64,000 nucleotides of DNA from Takakia lepidozioides. Lineage: Eukaryota; Streptophyta; Takakiopsida; Takakiales; Takakiaceae. The position numbers and the translations under genes were made by a program. The stretch lies in assembly GCA_030704615.1 (NCBI GenBank), contig CM060731.1, positions 39,804,001 through 39,868,000 on the forward strand, written 5' to 3'. The notes beneath the pieces are model-generated. The model was not told where the DNA came from. It worked only from the letters and a program-made list of their open reading frames with translations, and ran no database searches. Of the stretch, positions 1 through 10,900 are shown piece after piece. Positions within the stretch are counted from its first letter, which is position 1; the number at the start of each line of letters is the position of its first letter.

Positions 1-1693
1 TATTGTTTTGGCTACAAAACATTGGAAGTACTATCTTGGAGATAAAGAGTTCATAGTGGAGACAGACCATAAACTGTTCGTGTACTTGGAGACACAGAAA
101 GATCTATCGAAGAGACAGATTCGTTGGGCGGAGTGCGACAACAATTTAACATGAAGATCGTCTATGTGGAGGGAAAACGGCAATTGGCGGACAAGGATGG
201 CGCGCATGAACACATTGACAGAAATCAACATTCAACCCGATTGGTGGAATAAGATAGCGACGGCTTCTAAAGATGATGATGAGATCGTGGACGCTAAGAA
301 GAAGGGCAAAGTGACAGAAGTTCGAGGGTGTGTATTCAAGGAAGATAAACTTTGGATCCCTGATGAACCTGCATTGAAGACAGAAGTCTTGTTTGAAGCT
401 CATGATACGGCGATAGTAGGACATGTTGGAGTTGAAAAAACATTCGAACAACTAAAACGAACATTTTATTGGCCGCGGATGCGAGACGAGGTGGAGGCGT
501 AGGTTTGAAATTGCATGAAATGTCAACAAAACAAGTCAACAAACCGCAGGCCAGCAGGTCTTTTACAACCACTACCAGTACCAAACCGACGTTGGAAACA
601 TATGAGCATGGATTTAGTTTGTGAGTTACCTCAAACCTCATCGGGATACGACACTATAATGGTCTTTGTAGACAAATTGAGTAAGATGATACACATCCGT
701 CCCACTAGAAAATCCGTCACTGCACCTGAACTAGCTCGATTATATTTGGAAGCGGTCTATTCTCATCATGGGCTATCTAAAGTTCTCATTACTGACATAG
801 GTACCCAATTTACGAGCTTGTTTTGGAAAAGCTTATTTGGTCTTTTTAAAATCAAATTAGCTATATCAACAGCTTATCATCCGGAGTCAGATGGACAGAC
901 AGAGCGAGTGAATCGTACAATTGAAGACATGTTGCGGGCCTTTACGTTAGAAGCACAAGAAGAGTGAGATTGGTTATTACCATTGGTAGAATTTTCATAC
1001 AATAACTCAGTCAACGCGTAAACGAAAGAAACTTCTTTCTTTTTGATGTATGGTGAACACCCAAATATGCCAACAACTCTTACAAAGTTCAAGTTACCAA
1101 ATGAGGCGTTATCCAAGGTAGCCGCAACTAACACATTTGTGCAACAAATTCGACGGGGAGTACGCCAAGCTAAAGAGAAGCTGATGGTTGGCCAAAATCG
1201 CCAAAAGCAGTATGCAAATGTACGTCGACGGGATAAGGAGTTTGCAGTTGGGGATCAAGTGTGGTTGTCTACAACCAATTTACACATCATTGGATCGCGA
1301 AAACTAGGGGCACGGTTCATTGGTCCTTTTTCGATCATTAAACGTATTGGAGCAGTAGCATACAAACTGGAGTTACCACCACATATGAAGATCCACCCGG
1401 TGTTTCACGTTTCTCTACTACGTCGTTACAAACCTCGACCATCAATATTCAAAGATAATCAAGAACCACAACCTTTACCAGAGTTGATAGACGGAAATGA
1501 AGAGTGGGAGGTCGACCGTGTTCTGAAAAAATGCACATACAAACGAGGGCGACATGAGGTGTTGGAGTATTTGGTTTTATGGAAAGGATTTCCATTATAT
1601 GAAGCTATCTGGGAACCGGTGCAAAATCTCGCAAATGCTCAATTGGCAATTCAAGCTTTTGAAAATTCAAACAACGAAGACGTTGCTTTTTGA
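1..1693 (+). pseudogene. Chromovirus (Ty3/gypsy) pol remnant: RNase H - integrase - chromodomain
   Basis: This is the 3' half of a Ty3/gypsy polyprotein that enters from the left window edge. The RNase H end (ETDHKLFVYLE) occupies about 1-150. The integrase zinc region lies at 395-530 (HDTAIVGH, then CMKC across a stop). The integrase core has MDLV (about 611), DIGTQFTS (about 795) and DGQTERVNR (about 890), giving the DDE triad; DIG replaces the usual DRG/DRD. The GPF/IHPVFHVS tail is at 1330-1420, and a C-terminal chromodomain at 1494-1680 has the EWEVDRVL start and LVLWKGF core. The chromodomain places it with chromoviruses, which use it to target integration to chromatin. Stops at 152, 500, 506, 965 and 1019 break the frame, so the copy is dead. 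The domain calls rest on motifs and are firm; the lineage within chromoviruses is open. Confidence 0.9.
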
Positions 1694-1706
1694 AAGAGAA
1701 AATGAT
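1691..1706 (+). other. Polypurine tract of the first chromovirus
   Basis: An almost purely purine run (TGAAAGAGAAAATGAT) sits between the pol stop codon and the TGTAACA start of the 3' LTR. That is the expected place for the plus-strand primer of reverse transcription. Confidence 0.6.
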
Positions 1707-2080
1707 TGTAACAGGGTAGAATCTAGAAGGTTCTAGATGGAGGAGGAAAGTTCCCTAGAAGTTTCCAAAATAACTAGGAAGGTTCCTAGGAATTTGACTT
1801 AAGGAAGTTTGACTTGAGGCTCTCAAGTCAAACCTATAAGATATTTATATTATGGAGAGTAAGTCAAATGTTTGATAAAGTCATATTGTGGAGAATATGT
1901 CAAACTTAGGAAAGTTGACTTTAGGAGGTTTTGACTTGAGGCTCTCAAGTCAAACCTTTAAAATAATCATATTGTGAAGGGTATATAAACATGCAATGAA
2001 AGCCTAGAAGGCATCGAGTTGTTTTGGGAAAAACTTGAGAAGTACTTCTATTCTCGTTTGTGTAGATCATGGGTGTTACA
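1707..2080 (+). repeat. 3' LTR of the first chromovirus (374 bp)
   Basis: The LTR starts TGTAACA (1707-1713) and ends TGTTACA (2074-2080), a perfect 7-bp inverted terminal repeat of the TG...CA type. It begins right after a polypurine tract and the pol stop. A TATA-like GTATATAAAC lies at 1980-1989, so transcription would begin near 2010. The left LTR is outside the window, so the target duplication cannot be checked. It contains a duplicated segment with two perfect hairpins (listed separately). Confidence 0.75.
1799..1954 (+). repeat. Duplicated LTR segment with two perfect 11-bp hairpins
   Basis: TTTGACTTGAG-GCT-CTCAAGTCAAA occurs at 1808-1832 and again at 1930-1954. Each has perfect 11-bp arms and a 3-bp loop. 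Flanking sequence (GGAAGTTTGACTT..., AAACCTnTAA, ATATTnTG) is also repeated, so a block of about 120 bp was tandemly duplicated just upstream of the TATA-like box in U3. Confidence 0.8.
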
Positions 2081-2484
2081 ACTGACCATTAAGGGCAGGC
2101 ATGTAAGAAATAGTAATAAACAAAGACTTGGAAGGCAATTACGATTAAAGACGTAGAAAACCCATAAACAACGCGCGCAACCAGGGCTCGTCAGTGCGTT
2201 GCCCTCTCAGTAGTGTTTGCACATATTGAGTATGTGTATGCGGGGCAGTCTGCTGGGAGTGGTCCAGCCTATTACCCGGGACGGTCTGGTGCACATGCTC
2301 AGTCTCCAGCACTTAGGCAGTCTGCCCACATGTGTCGTGGGGAATATGTTGTTGGACATTCTCGTGGCCAGTCTGCTGGACAGTCTCCCGAATTCTTTGT
2401 AAAGCCAAAACAACGTCCCTTGCACCTCTGGCAAAAGAGTCGAAAACAACCTGCACTTGCACATGTTTATACAAATGTGAACTT
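2081..2484. other. Non-coding stretch with CAGTCTGCTGG motifs
   Basis: No gene is recognised. 2235-2400 contains several CAGTCTGCTGG / CAGTCTCC words. The same motif family recurs at 16.5-17.6, 18.8-19.9, 26.8-27.0 and 27.9 kb, and appears to be the local background into which the retroelements inserted. Confidence 0.4.
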
Positions 2485-3118
2485 CTAAAAAAGATGGCAA
2501 AAAGATGAGCTGAAACACGAAAGATGCCCAGAACGTTTTACTTTCCAAGAGATTTCCAACGAGGCCAATGTCCTTGATTTTCCGGCACAAACATGCTCCA
2601 TCGAGATGAACAATGGCGCCGATGCGGTCTTCAATGGGGGTCCCACACCACAGGACTTTGAAGACATTGGGATTCTGCAAAACAATGTCGAATACTGCTC
2701 ACTCCATCACCAATGCAAACCACTGCAACACGTCATCCACCACAAACTTCTGTGAATGGTCTGTTCCATGGAGCAAGTCCATCCTCAAACTATGCAGATC
2801 TTTCATCAACTTGTTGTACGATCGGAAATTGCCAAATTGCATCCATCTGTGTTGTAGGAATGAAGCTGCCATGCGCTCAAAGTCCTCCTCAGTCAATCCG
2901 AACAAATGCTTTCTTCGCACCCCAAAAGTTGGATGTGCCATATGCATATGTCTGAGGTCTTCAGGCCGTGGGTCATCCATGAGAATCAGCTGCACAAGTA
3001 GAGGCGGCGCATTTTGGACGGTTGTGGCTTCAATGGCAACAGCAGAGGTGGCTTCCAGAACATGGTTGGCTTCCTCAATAGAAACTCCATGGAATAATGA
3101 AAGGGTACAAATGACCAC
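2485..3118 (-). pseudogene. 3' exon(s) of an unrecognised gene, cut by a retrotransposon
   Basis: Read on the minus strand from 3118, a protein-like frame runs for 139 codons (with EEANHVLEATSAVAIEAT, GLTEEDFERMAASFLQHRW and VVDDVLQWFALVME). It meets one TGA at 2699-2701 and continues in the same frame (AVFDIVLQNPNVFKVLWCG, PIEDRIGAIVHLDG) to about 2500. I do not recognise the family. Residue use is that of a globular protein, not a repeat shadow. The frame is severed at 3118 by the target duplication and LTR of the 13-kb element. Its upstream part should therefore lie beyond 16384, where further minus-strand coding (17303-18306) exists; that link is inference. The TGA could be a true inactivating mutation, an intron boundary or a sequencing error. 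Confidence 0.4.
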
Positions 3119-3123
3119 CGGCG
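3119..3123. repeat. Target-site duplication CGGCG (left)
   Basis: CGGCG directly precedes the left LTR and is repeated at 16384-16388 directly after the right LTR. This 5-bp duplication is typical of Ty3/gypsy integration. Confidence 0.9.
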
Positions 3124-4149
3124 TGTCGCGCGGCTTTTACTCACCCATCCCTTCGCTATCCGAGGCGGAAACTCCAAGATAGAAGAGTTGGAAATCTCTA
3201 AGTACTCAGCCCGCGCAGAACAATCAGTCATGACCTACAGCTAGTGTATCATGGGGGTGTTTCCTATTTGTTTCCTTTTCCGCATTCATCTTAGCTACCT
3301 TACCATTGATAATTAAGTATCAGTTTGCTTCATCAATTTATCGGCTTCCTTCACTCCTCCATTCAATCCACAGCTTCACTCAGATCTCTCTACACAGTGT
3401 GATTGTATCGTATAAGTATCAGATTATGATTTATCAGGTATCAGGCCGAAGCCATTGTGTCTCTATTCTCCTCTACAATATCCCTACAGCTTTGCATATA
3501 ACAAGCATCTATTAATCCTCTTTCCTCCTTCATCGTGCTCACCGACTTCCGCTCCCGCCTGACTCCGAAGTCCTCCCCGAATAATGATAATAATGATCCT
3601 CTCCGAATAATGATAATAATCATCATTCCCCGTTCTTCCCTTTATCCTCCTATCCGCGGTTCTAACCGTTTCCCTCTCTAACCGTCGTATGTGAACTAAC
3701 ATGTTCCCTTCACTGGTGTTGTTCCCCACAGTCGTTCCCTGTCCTACTCTTCGTTCCCTATTATCGTGACAGCTGTGTCAAGCGGTGACTGGCTGTGACT
3801 GGCTGTGTGGCTGTGCCGGGCTGTGACTGGCTGTGTGGGCTGTGTCTGCTGTGACGACTGTGACGGGCTGTGTGGGCTGTGTGGGCTGTGACGACTGTGA
3901 CGGCTGTGTGGGCTGTGACTGCTGTGTCGGCTGTGTGGGCTGTGACGACTGTGACGGGCTGTGTTGGCTGTGTGGGCTGTGACGGCTGTGTGGGCTGTGA
4001 CTGCTGTGTCGGCTGTGTGGGCTATGTAACCCCCCTCTACAGTGCGCTGCTGTCACCCCTAAGGTTTCTGTTTGTCTCAGTCTGTGCAAAAATTAAGGGT
4101 ACCCTACAGATCCCGTATAAGTGTCTAAGTCCCCTACAGTCCTCTAACA
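3124..4149 (-). repeat. 3' LTR of the 13-kb element (1026 bp)
   Basis: On the minus strand the LTR begins TGTTAGAGG and ends GCGCGACA. It matches 15390-16383 almost throughout; the visible differences are small indels and a different copy number in the CTGTG minisatellite. A duplicated CGAATAATGATAATAAT motif lies at 3580-3625. Confidence 0.92.
3777..4024 (-). repeat. GGCTGTG minisatellite inside the LTR
   Basis: A dense array of GGCTGTGTGGG, GGCTGTGACGACTGTGACGG and related units. The matching array in the other LTR (16031-16259) is shorter. A related CTGTGATAGG array occurs in the pol tail at 8426-8640. Confidence 0.85.
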
Positions 4150-4170
4150 TTACCCCTTCCCCCCTCAAAA
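4150..4170 (-). other. Polypurine tract of the 13-kb element
   Basis: On the minus strand, TTTTGAGGGGGGAAGGGG leads into TAA and then the TGTTAGAG start of the 3' LTR. This is a textbook plus-strand primer position. Confidence 0.85.
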
Positions 4171-4187
4171 AGTCGTGTCCTCACGGT

Positions 4188-4754
4188 TTACTGTTTCCGA
4201 GTAGCAAACCTTTGTGAGTGAGCACCTTGTTGACGTTGAGAGTTTCGTGGTGGGCTGTGTGTACGAGCCCGAGGTCTGTCTCTGGTTGATGGAGATGGTT
4301 GATCACTACCTGGATAAGTGAGGCCTTCTGGAGGCTGATATCGAGGTAATCTTTCCGGCATAGGAGATCCCCTTTGTTTCTTCTCTTCCATCTGAATTGC
4401 ATAGTCTTCTCCCATGTCAAAAGAATTCTGTGAAGAAACAGTTGTATCAGAATCCTCATCGCCTCTCAGGTGTTTTAATTTTCGAACTTTTTGTGGAATC
4501 ATCTGGGGCATACAATGCTGTCCTACCATGTCTGGAAGTTTGCATTTTACAACCTGGTGTAACCGTTGAACAGCAAAATTGGTGTAGACACTGAGCTCCT
4601 TGTCTGTCCAGATGAGTGGGGTACCAATTACTGGTGCAGCGTGCAAGTATTTCCATGCGATATGTCCCTTATAGAAAATGTCATCAAGTCCGAATTTCTG
4701 TGTTGACAAATTGTTGCAGGCTGCTTGAAACCATGAACGAATTTGAGAATCCTT
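4188..4754 (-). other. Open continuation of the post-pol ORF beyond a TAG
   Basis: After the TAG at 4755-4757 the same frame stays open for another 188 codons. It begins KDSQIRSWFQAACNN and ends in an Arg/Pro/Ser-rich tail (RDRPRARTHSPPRNSQR). The folded-looking part before the tail (GHIAWKYLHAAPVIGTPLIW) reads like a natural extension of the upstream protein. The ancestral ORF was therefore probably about 1180 residues from its first ATG. Whether TAG is read through or is simply a mutation cannot be decided here. Confidence 0.6.
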
Positions 4755-7739
4755 CTATATCATAACTTTTGGGTCATATAGGTACATATGAGGTGGCACC
4801 GAAGGTAATACCCAATGATCTCCACTGGAGTAACTTTGAAAGCGTGCTTGCATCTTTTGTTGCTCTATGTGGTAACGTATCAGAAAACAAGCAGCGTAGT
4901 ATAGCCCGCACCCCATGACAATACTTGCTATCTCCTTGGTCTTGGTATAAATGAGTCCATGTACAACCTGGAAAGCAACCAATTCCCTCAACATAGTACC
5001 TGCCTCGTGCCAGTATTGTGCAAAGTGATGATCTTCAATATGTCGATTGTTTGGAAGAACTTTAGTCCTGGTTGCCACTGGCAGCCAAATACGCATGATT
5101 TGGTAGTAATGTGCGAATGACTGCGGAGGACTAAATTCTTTCCAAGCCAAATCCAACATGATGGGAATTTGGTTGAAGGGCATAATCATAGCCCTACTGT
5201 ACTCCCTGGCAGCTGGAGTTTTAGGTGGGTTAAAAGCTGCATTGCCCCATACCTCCGGCTGTGGTGGCTGTGGTGTGGTTGTAGTAACCACAGGTTCAGC
5301 TACTGGTACACTGACCTGTTGTGGTGGTGGTGGTACTAGTTCATGTACCATTGGCATCTCCTGCACCTCCTGTGAAGACTGAAAAGCCAGAGTTCTGGCT
5401 TGCAAATAAGAAGCCATTAGCTGTTCCTGAGGGATATAGACTCTTTGGTCGATGTTTGAAGTGAGGTCTTCCACTTGAGTCTGGAGTCCGTCTACATCCT
5501 CTTGTAACTCTGCTATCCTACTATAGACATTGTCTATAGTAGTTGTGGCAATGTTCTGCACCTGCAGTCTGAGCTCATTCATCTCGCTTTGGGTGAGCTT
5601 CCGTGGGGCTTTGCCTTCTACTGGCCCTTGTGCTAACCAGACCTGCATAAGGCTGTTATCCACCAAGCTGCTTGTGGTTCCCCTGAGAGTTTGCTCCTCT
5701 CTTAGCTTATACAATTCCAACTGTTGTTGTAAAGCCTTCATGCGCTTCGCCTGTGGCTCAACCAATTGCGCATAGGCAGCAAGTAGATTATTGGCTTCTT
5801 TCGAAGCCTTGTTACTGACCGCGATTTCATTTCTATTGGCCACGATGGTTTGTTGCAACTCCACGATGTATTTCTCATTCTCAGCTTCCATCTGCCTGTA
5901 TTGCTTGAAAGTATCTTCATTGCGACAGATTGTATTATTCATATCGACAATGAGCTTCATTTGCTCAACATTCTCTTCTTCTGCCTTTGTACATTTTTCC
6001 GCTTGACTGTTTATTTCTTTTGTAGATTGGTCAAGCATAGTTGTGAATGTAGCACATTGTATCGCCATCCTATCATGCACTGTCTGCAACTCCGTATGTA
6101 GTGCATTCACTTCTTGCAACTTGCTTTCATGCTGCACCTGCATTTGGTATAGCTGTTGCTTATGTGCTTCGTGCAACTGGTCTTGCGCGAGGCCTGCCTC
6201 AATCAATTGTTGCTTGGCCAATTGCAAAGCCATTTCTGTATTGGCCAAGTCCTGCTTCATCTTGAGAGTGACCTCTTCATCGACCTTGTTTGCACACTCA
6301 GTGGCAAGTCGAGCCTCAAACTCCTTCCTGAGTTCTTCTTTCAAGGCTGTCAATTGGGTAATTGGAACATGGGTTTTGACATAAGTCCCCAACAAATTAA
6401 GTGTCCTGCCTATGGAACTCATCAGCATTGCCTGTTGAGGGTCATCATGGTGAGGTTGCTGCTGTTCCTCCCGATCTTCAACAGTATGATGTCTCACTAA
6501 CCATTCAGACCATTGTCCCACCGGATTTTCTTCCTGAACTACTTCATTTATGACCGGTGCTACAGTGTCATGGCCTTCCGCCTGTGGTACCTCCGACACA
6601 GGTGTGTGCATTATATGTACCTCAGGATTTCTCTTGGGCAACTGTTGCACCTCTGGGATTTCTGTCTGCTTGACCAGACCAGAATATTCATAGAGAAGGT
6701 CCCCTTTCTCTATTTCTGCCACTATCTGTTCTGTAGTTGGAATATCTATCCCTTCACTTTCCAAATCAATTATTTCGGGTTGAGCTGCATGGATAACTTG
6801 TGACCTTGTGACAAGTCGTTCAAGTGGCTGTGTTGGTTGTGATGCAGAAGTAACTTCTTCCTCCCTCTCTGAAGGTCCTGCTTCCGGTTTTAACATTCTT
6901 TTGTGCTGCTGTGCCCCTTCCTGGTCATGAGCTTGGGAAACATTATCATGCGGAATCCGTGAAGCCAGTGGATCCGCCACTACAGTCTTTCCCCTTCTCT
7001 GCCTCTTAGTCTCGGGTTGTGCTGCTAATCCACCCTCACTGTGTGAAGAGCCTTGCTCTTCCATTGCAGTTGTTTCTGGCTCAAACACTCCCATTTCCTT
7101 CCTTTCTTGTGCATTAAGTATGCCAGAACTAAGGATTATTTGAGCAATGATTGGGCCAGACACTATGATAGGAGATTTTGCGGTAGTACCTTGTAATCTT
7201 TTCATCTCATCTACCAGTGCGTTGTACATTATGTCCGCCCATGGTACCTCTTGTCCCTTCAAGCCTTTGAGGATTTCCTCTGTGAAGGATCTGCTCAAAT
7301 ATTGTTGGTTCTGTTTCAGGGCAATCAGAACGTTCAATACTTGGCCTATGTCTTTTAACCCTGGGTACACAGCTTTGGTACAAGCATAACCCTGAGTTTT
7401 AAAGAAACTCCCTTCTTGGAATAAATCCCCTATTTGCAGTCTTTCCCTGTGTTCCTCCACATACACATGACCTGCTGGCAATCGAAACAATTGCTGGAGG
7501 TATAGGGGAGTAATCATTAATTCAACTCCCTTCACAGTTGTTGTTCCTGTCTTTGGCTCAAAGTTCTGCAAAAATTGTAACATGTACTGTCTATGGTGTA
7601 GTGTCCAATCCATGCTTTGCAATCCTTCCAATCTCAGCTCCTTCAGTATCTTTATCGCCTGTGGGGTAGCCATCGTTTGTTTCTGCAGAATTGTGGTGCT
7701 CTTCACCCTGATTTCCTCCATTCCTCTCACTCTCTTCAT
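4755..7739 (-). CDS. Long coiled-coil ORF in the env position of the retrotransposon
   Basis: The frame is open from beyond 7862, but the first in-frame ATG is at 7739, giving 994 residues to the TAG at 4755-4757. The N-terminal part (IKILKELRLEGLQSMDW, TTTVKGVELMITPLYLQQLF then RLP) resembles the domain found in proteins next to pol in plant Athila-like elements, with a V-x-G...I...L...LP pattern; this similarity is from memory and tentative. The middle (about residues 420-720) is a Gln/Glu/Lys/Leu-rich coiled coil. A Pro-rich linker (PPPPQQVSV) follows, then an aromatic-rich C-terminal domain. I see no signal peptide, no clear membrane span and no fusion-like peptide, so calling it an envelope would be unjustified. 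A structural or nucleoprotein role is as likely. Confidence 0.7.
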   Translation of the reverse strand: MKRVRGMEEIRVKSTTILQKQTMATPQAIKILKELRLEGLQSMDWTLHHRQYMLQFLQNFEPKTGTTTVKGVELMITPLYLQQLFRLPAGHVYVEEHRERLQIGDLFQEGSFFKTQGYACTKAVYPGLKDIGQVLNVLIALKQNQQYLSRSFTEEILKGLKGQEVPWADIMYNALVDEMKRLQGTTAKSPIIVSGPIIAQIILSSGILNAQERKEMGVFEPETTAMEEQGSSHSEGGLAAQPETKRQRRGKTVVADPLASRIPHDNVSQAHDQEGAQQHKRMLKPEAGPSEREEEVTSASQPTQPLERLVTRSQVIHAAQPEIIDLESEGIDIPTTEQIVAEIEKGDLLYEYSGLVKQTEIPEVQQLPKRNPEVHIMHTPVSEVPQAEGHDTVAPVINEVVQEENPVGQWSEWLVRHHTVEDREEQQQPHHDDPQQAMLMSSIGRTLNLLGTYVKTHVPITQLTALKEELRKEFEARLATECANKVDEEVTLKMKQDLANTEMALQLAKQQLIEAGLAQDQLHEAHKQQLYQMQVQHESKLQEVNALHTELQTVHDRMAIQCATFTTMLDQSTKEINSQAEKCTKAEEENVEQMKLIVDMNNTICRNEDTFKQYRQMEAENEKYIVELQQTIVANRNEIAVSNKASKEANNLLAAYAQLVEPQAKRMKALQQQLELYKLREEQTLRGTTSSLVDNSLMQVWLAQGPVEGKAPRKLTQSEMNELRLQVQNIATTTIDNVYSRIAELQEDVDGLQTQVEDLTSNIDQRVYIPQEQLMASYLQARTLAFQSSQEVQEMPMVHELVPPPPQQVSVPVAEPVVTTTTPQPPQPEVWGNAAFNPPKTPAAREYSRAMIMPFNQIPIMLDLAWKEFSPPQSFAHYYQIMRIWLPVATRTKVLPNNRHIEDHHFAQYWHEAGTMLRELVAFQVVHGLIYTKTKEIASIVMGCGLYYAACFLIRYHIEQQKMQARFQSYSSGDHWVLPSVPPHMYLYDPKVMI

Positions 7740-7942
7740 CTTAGACTCACAGAACTGCTTTGGCTGTAACAACTGCAGGAATGCCTGTAGTGCACAAAGC
7801 AGAAATGTATGGTTGCCGCAGAAAGCTATGGGTAATCTCTTGTAAGCCTGCGGGGCTTGCAAGCATTGTTCAAGAGAAAAGCTCTGCTCTTTCGTTTCGT
7901 GTCTCTGCCATTGCGTAAGTAATATTGCGAGCGTATAGTCTG

Positions 7943-10900
7943 TTAGTTCTCCATAGTTTCCAAGTTATAGCATTTATGGCCTGTCCTGTCGAGACGCCCG
8001 TTACTCAGAACGACGCCGCCTCTTGCGCTCAATTTCCGTCCATTTTCTTGATCATTTCTCTGGTTTTCTATTGGCTGTATCCGCTGTGACTGGATTTTAA
8101 CTTTTATCTTCTTTAGTGGACTTTCCCTGTTGGATAGTCCACTAGGATCATACATGCGACATGAATTCAGTTTTTTTGTACTTGCCGTTCGTTCTGTTTC
8201 CCTTTTTCCGTATTCATTAATGGGCCCGCCTTTCATCCCTTTTGACGGCCGTTCTTGTCCTCTTTCTTTTTGACACCTGTCCTTGCACTTCATTCTCTGC
8301 TGTGTGTCGCACCCTGACCTCCACGTGTCTATTTTTAAATTAATTTCCGTTTCTTCTTCCTTCAGCCATTTTCCTGAAGTTTTTATGTGTCCACTTGTCA
8401 CTGATTCTATGGATCGTGTAACTTTAGTAGGCTGTGTTGAGCTGTGACAGGCTGTGTCATACTGTGTTACGCTGTGATAGGCTGTGTTGCACTGTGGTAA
8501 GCTGTGATAGGCTGTGACACGCTGCGGTAGGTTGTGATAGGTTGTGTCACGCCGTGACGGGCTGTGATAGGCTGTGTCACGCCGTGATGGGCTGTGATAG
8601 GCTGTGTCACGCCGTGATGGGCTGTGATAGGCTGTGTCACGTTTGTTTTGCCCACCCCGGTCATATATACTGGGCCTAGCGACAAGTGTTCCATACTCCG
8701 TTCGTAACACTGGTGCAGCCCGTGACTGCTCTTGCGGTTCAACATGCAAATCATGCTGCAGGGGTTTGTCATGGATACCACTGTACCCCTTCAACTTATT
8801 TGCATTGACTCTTCCCAGCATTTCTTTGTTAATGGTTTGTAACATGGCTGTGTTGTTATCATACATCTTTTGTATGACATAAGGTCCTTTCCATGGTGAT
8901 TTAAGCTTAGAAGCTTGAATCTTTCCTTTCTTCTGCAACCATAGAACCAAATCCCCCGTCTTAAAAGTCTTTAACTTGCCTTCATCAAACTGTTCCTTTC
9001 TCTTCATCTGAATTCTGGTCATATTATCAGCTGCATCAGCACGTACTTCTTCCACATGGTATAATTCATGTTTCCTGACCTTGATGGAGTCTTGCAATTC
9101 CATTCTTTTTCCCCACTCCGTTCTCATGGTAGGTAACAGAAATTCTACTGGAAGTAAGGCTTCCATACCATAAACTAATTGGAATGGTGTATACTTAGTG
9201 GTGACTTTATATGAAGTCCTGTATGACCACAAAGCTGTCAGCAGCTTTGTATCCCAATCCGTTCTGTTTGCATTGACTATCTTAGCCAAGATAGTACATA
9301 GTATTTTGTTGGTAGCCTCTGCCTGTCCATTACCCTGTGGGTAATATGTTGTACTCTTTCTATGCACAATCATAAACTCTTTAGTCAATAACTCAATGGT
9401 CTCATTCATGAAGTGACTTCCTTGATCACTGATAAATTCTAAGGGACATCCAAATCGTGTAAGTATGTTCTCGTACAGGAACCTTGCTGTGGACTTGGCT
9501 GTGTTGTCCCTCAAAGCTTTAGCTTCCACCCACTTTGTAGTATAATCAGTGGCTGTAATTATGTACCTGTTTTGTGTATTCTTGGATGGTGGATTAATTG
9601 GTCCAACAAAGTCTAGTCCCCATTTCTGAAATGGTTCCGTAGGCATTGTAGGATGCAAGGCCATTCTTCCAGATCTCTGCAAAGGTCCTAGCCTCTGACA
9701 TTCATCACACTTCTGACAATACTCATGTACATCTTTGAACAAAGTAGGCCACCAGTATCCTGCGAGTAGTATCTTTCTACTGGTAGTCTTTTCTCCAAAA
9801 TGACCTCCAGCCACTCCTTTATGAACTTCCTCCAAGACTTTATTTACTTCATGGTGGTACAAGCATCGTTTTAGTACCCCATCTGGTCCTAACTTATACA
9901 TTCTGCTTCCTACCATAGTATAAGGTAAAGCTTTGATAGCGATTCTCTTCCTCTGCTCCTTACCATAACTAGGTGGGCACTGACCATGAGCAAGGTAGTA
10001 TCTGATTGGCCACTGCCAATCTAACCATTCATCTGCACTTCCTTGCACCTCCATTACAAATAAACTCGCATCAGGTAACTGATCGTCCACTCCTGTGGCG
10101 GCCTCTCCTGTTGTTAGTCGTGACAAATGATCTGCCACAAGATGCAAACGGCCAGGCTTGTAAATAACCTCGAACTCAAACTCATGCAAGATTATTAACC
10201 ACCTCGCTATCCTTCCACTTATCAAAGGTTTGTTCACCAGATATATCAGAGCCTGGTGATCCACATAAAACATAAACTTTCTTCCCAATAGGTAATGCCT
10301 GAATTTCTTCACTGCATAGATCATTGCCAATGCTTCTCTTTCCGTTGTGCTATAGTTCCTCTCAGCACTGTTCATCAACCGGCTAGCATAGTACACAGGT
10401 GAATCTATATTCCCTGTAACATTCTGGGCTAACACCGCTCCCAACGCTTCTCCTGATGCATCGCAGTGAACATGAAATACTACATGCCAGTGAGGGTTAA
10501 TCAGCACAGGTGTAGTTGTTACTGACAGTGTAAGTTCCTCAAACGCCTGTTGACATTCAGCTGTCCATGCAAACACTGCATCTTTCTTCAGAAGCTTGCT
10601 CAATGGTGCTGCTATTTGTGCATACCTTTTGACAAATCTTCTGTAATAACTGGTTTGCCCAAGGAATCTCCTTAAACTCTTAACATTCACTGGTGGTGGA
10701 GAGACTTTAATGGACTCTGTCTTCCTGGGATCCACAAGGAGTCCCTTCTTACACACAATGTGTCCCAGAAGCACCCCTGAGTTCACACAGAAAGTACACT
10801 TCTCTGGGTTCAAGCCCAGACCTCTCATCCTGCATCTGGCCAGGCATAACTCCAATTTATGCAAGTGCTCATTCTTAGAGCTGTACACACTGAAATCATC

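Noticed and set aside
3870-4217. Cys/Gly/Val-rich frame over the LTR minisatellite
   Set aside because: A product of the CTGTG repeat, present in both LTRs in altered frames.
4755-7739. Calling the post-pol ORF an envelope gene
   Set aside because: No signal peptide or membrane segment is visible; position alone is not enough.
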